From: Enoplolaimus lenunculus
Lineage: Eukaryota; Nematoda; Enoplea; Enoplida; Thoracostomopsidae
Length of the DNA stretch: 64,000 nucleotides
Direction: 5' to 3'
Assembly: GCA_030248215.1 (NCBI GenBank)
Contig: JASANG010000964.1
Location: 1-64,000, forward strand
Part shown: piece by piece, positions 63,330 to 64,000 of the stretch
Position numbering within the stretch: the stretch's first letter is position 1
How the letters are laid out: each line of letters begins with the position of its first letter
Notes under the pieces: generated by a model
What the model was told of the DNA's origin: nothing
Seen by the model: the letters and a program-made list of their open reading frames with translations, nothing else
The model's database searches: none
Position numbers and translations under genes: made by a program

Positions 63330-63450
63330 ATATAAGCATATTCTTAAGCCTTTAGCCGACGCCACAGCTTAAGAATTCGCTTATATATAAGTCTAAGCTT
63401 AAGCCTAAGAAAAAATTTAGTCTAAAACTTAACTTACGCTATTACGGTTG
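63330..63450 (+). mobile_element. MITE family D fragment
   Basis: ATAAGCATATTCTTAAGCC and CTAAGCTTAAGCCTAAG; right tip missing. Confidence 0.6.
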
Positions 63451-63459
63451 CCAAACCCT

Positions 63460-63786
63460 TATTTGTCTTGAATCAAAAGCTTGAGCATAATGCAAGGTTA
63501 TACTTAGGAATGTAGTCTTGTATCAAAAGATTACACGATAATACATTGATATATTTAGGATTGTGCTTTCAAAACTTAAGTATACCTTAATGTTTCGAAA
63601 TCAACTTTACTTGGGCCTGGACATATTTTATGCACTACAATTAAGAACAAATAATATTAATGGACTCTAATTAGGATTTCCGGACTCTATCCACGTACGG
63701 GCTATTACTAGGGACACAGACTTTTATTGATTGGGACTCAAAAATGGCACCGCCGCTTATTACACCTTCTTATTTGGGTCGCTGCA
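63460..63786 (+). mobile_element. MITE family B, right part
   Basis: GATTGGGACTCAAAAATGGC and CTTCTTATTTGGGTCGCTGC match the right end of the family; left end absent. Confidence 0.65.
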
Positions 63787-63922
63787 GTATGTATAATATT
63801 AGCAATCTAATTTTTAAAAATTTAAGTTCAAGAAATGTCATAGCTACGTATTTAAGTTTATTTCAAAATTTACAATTAATTTAAAGTAAACGGACAGAAC
63901 TAAAGGATAAAGAAGAACAAAC

Positions 63923-64000
63923 TTCTGATATTTGACGGGCTGTTAAGATCAACGCCACTCAGTGATTGTTCAGAAGCTATTGCATCGCTTGATGGTACAT
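63923..64000 (-). CDS. Possible coding exon cut by the window edge
   Basis: Minus strand frame reads VPSSDAIASEQSLSGVD and LNSPSNIR up to a GTTTGT donor in phase 1, which would join in phase to the exon at 63254. Weak donor, no family match; a lead only. Confidence 0.22.

Overview
Eukaryotic (metazoan) genomic DNA: AT-rich, intron-rich genes with GT-AG splice sites, two nuclear tRNA genes and a very dense load of short DNA transposons. No prokaryotic signals. Protein similarity is to animal genes, but the sequence does not name a species. All three gene starts lie just after an AG, which would suit a lineage with spliced-leader trans-splicing (tunicates or nematodes, for example); the mixed splice acceptors fit a tunicate better than a nematode. 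This is a guess.

Layout. 1-5.8 kb: a MITE, tRNA-Glu(TTC) on minus, tRNA-Gly(TCC) on plus, a degenerate tandem array split by a 1.75 kb hAT-type element with a clean target-site duplication, and an inverted-repeat element that has grown a 21-bp minisatellite. 6.0-11.1 kb, minus strand: a 13-exon gene that I assemble in phase to 373 residues and identify as a RAD9 checkpoint clamp subunit. 11.4-20 kb: no gene recognised; a foldback element with 60-bp perfect ends and many MITEs. 20.0-41.4 kb and 44.4-61.6 kb, plus strand: two tandem, complete 20-exon genes for peroxisomal alkylglycerone-phosphate synthase (AGPS, ether-lipid synthesis), 622 and 620 residues, with identical intron positions and phases. 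A third, partial terminal exon lies just after the first gene. 61.6-64 kb: MITEs and, near the right edge, a probable transmembrane-segment exon of an unidentified minus-strand gene.

Main points. Both AGPS proteins end in Ser-Lys-Leu (PTS1) and lack the N-terminal PTS2 that sends mammalian AGPS to peroxisomes. Copy 1 carries unusual changes in two conserved motifs. The last exon and 3' flank have been homogenised between the copies, and the relic of another last exon remains. Introns hold most of the repeats: a MITE family with a TTAGGC-type hexamer core (more than 20 copies), an inverted-repeat family whose members each carry a different minisatellite, and TTAA-flanked elements carrying a tRNA-like pol III promoter.

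No retroviral, Polinton or CRISPR sequence was recognised. All repeat family letters used here are my own labels.
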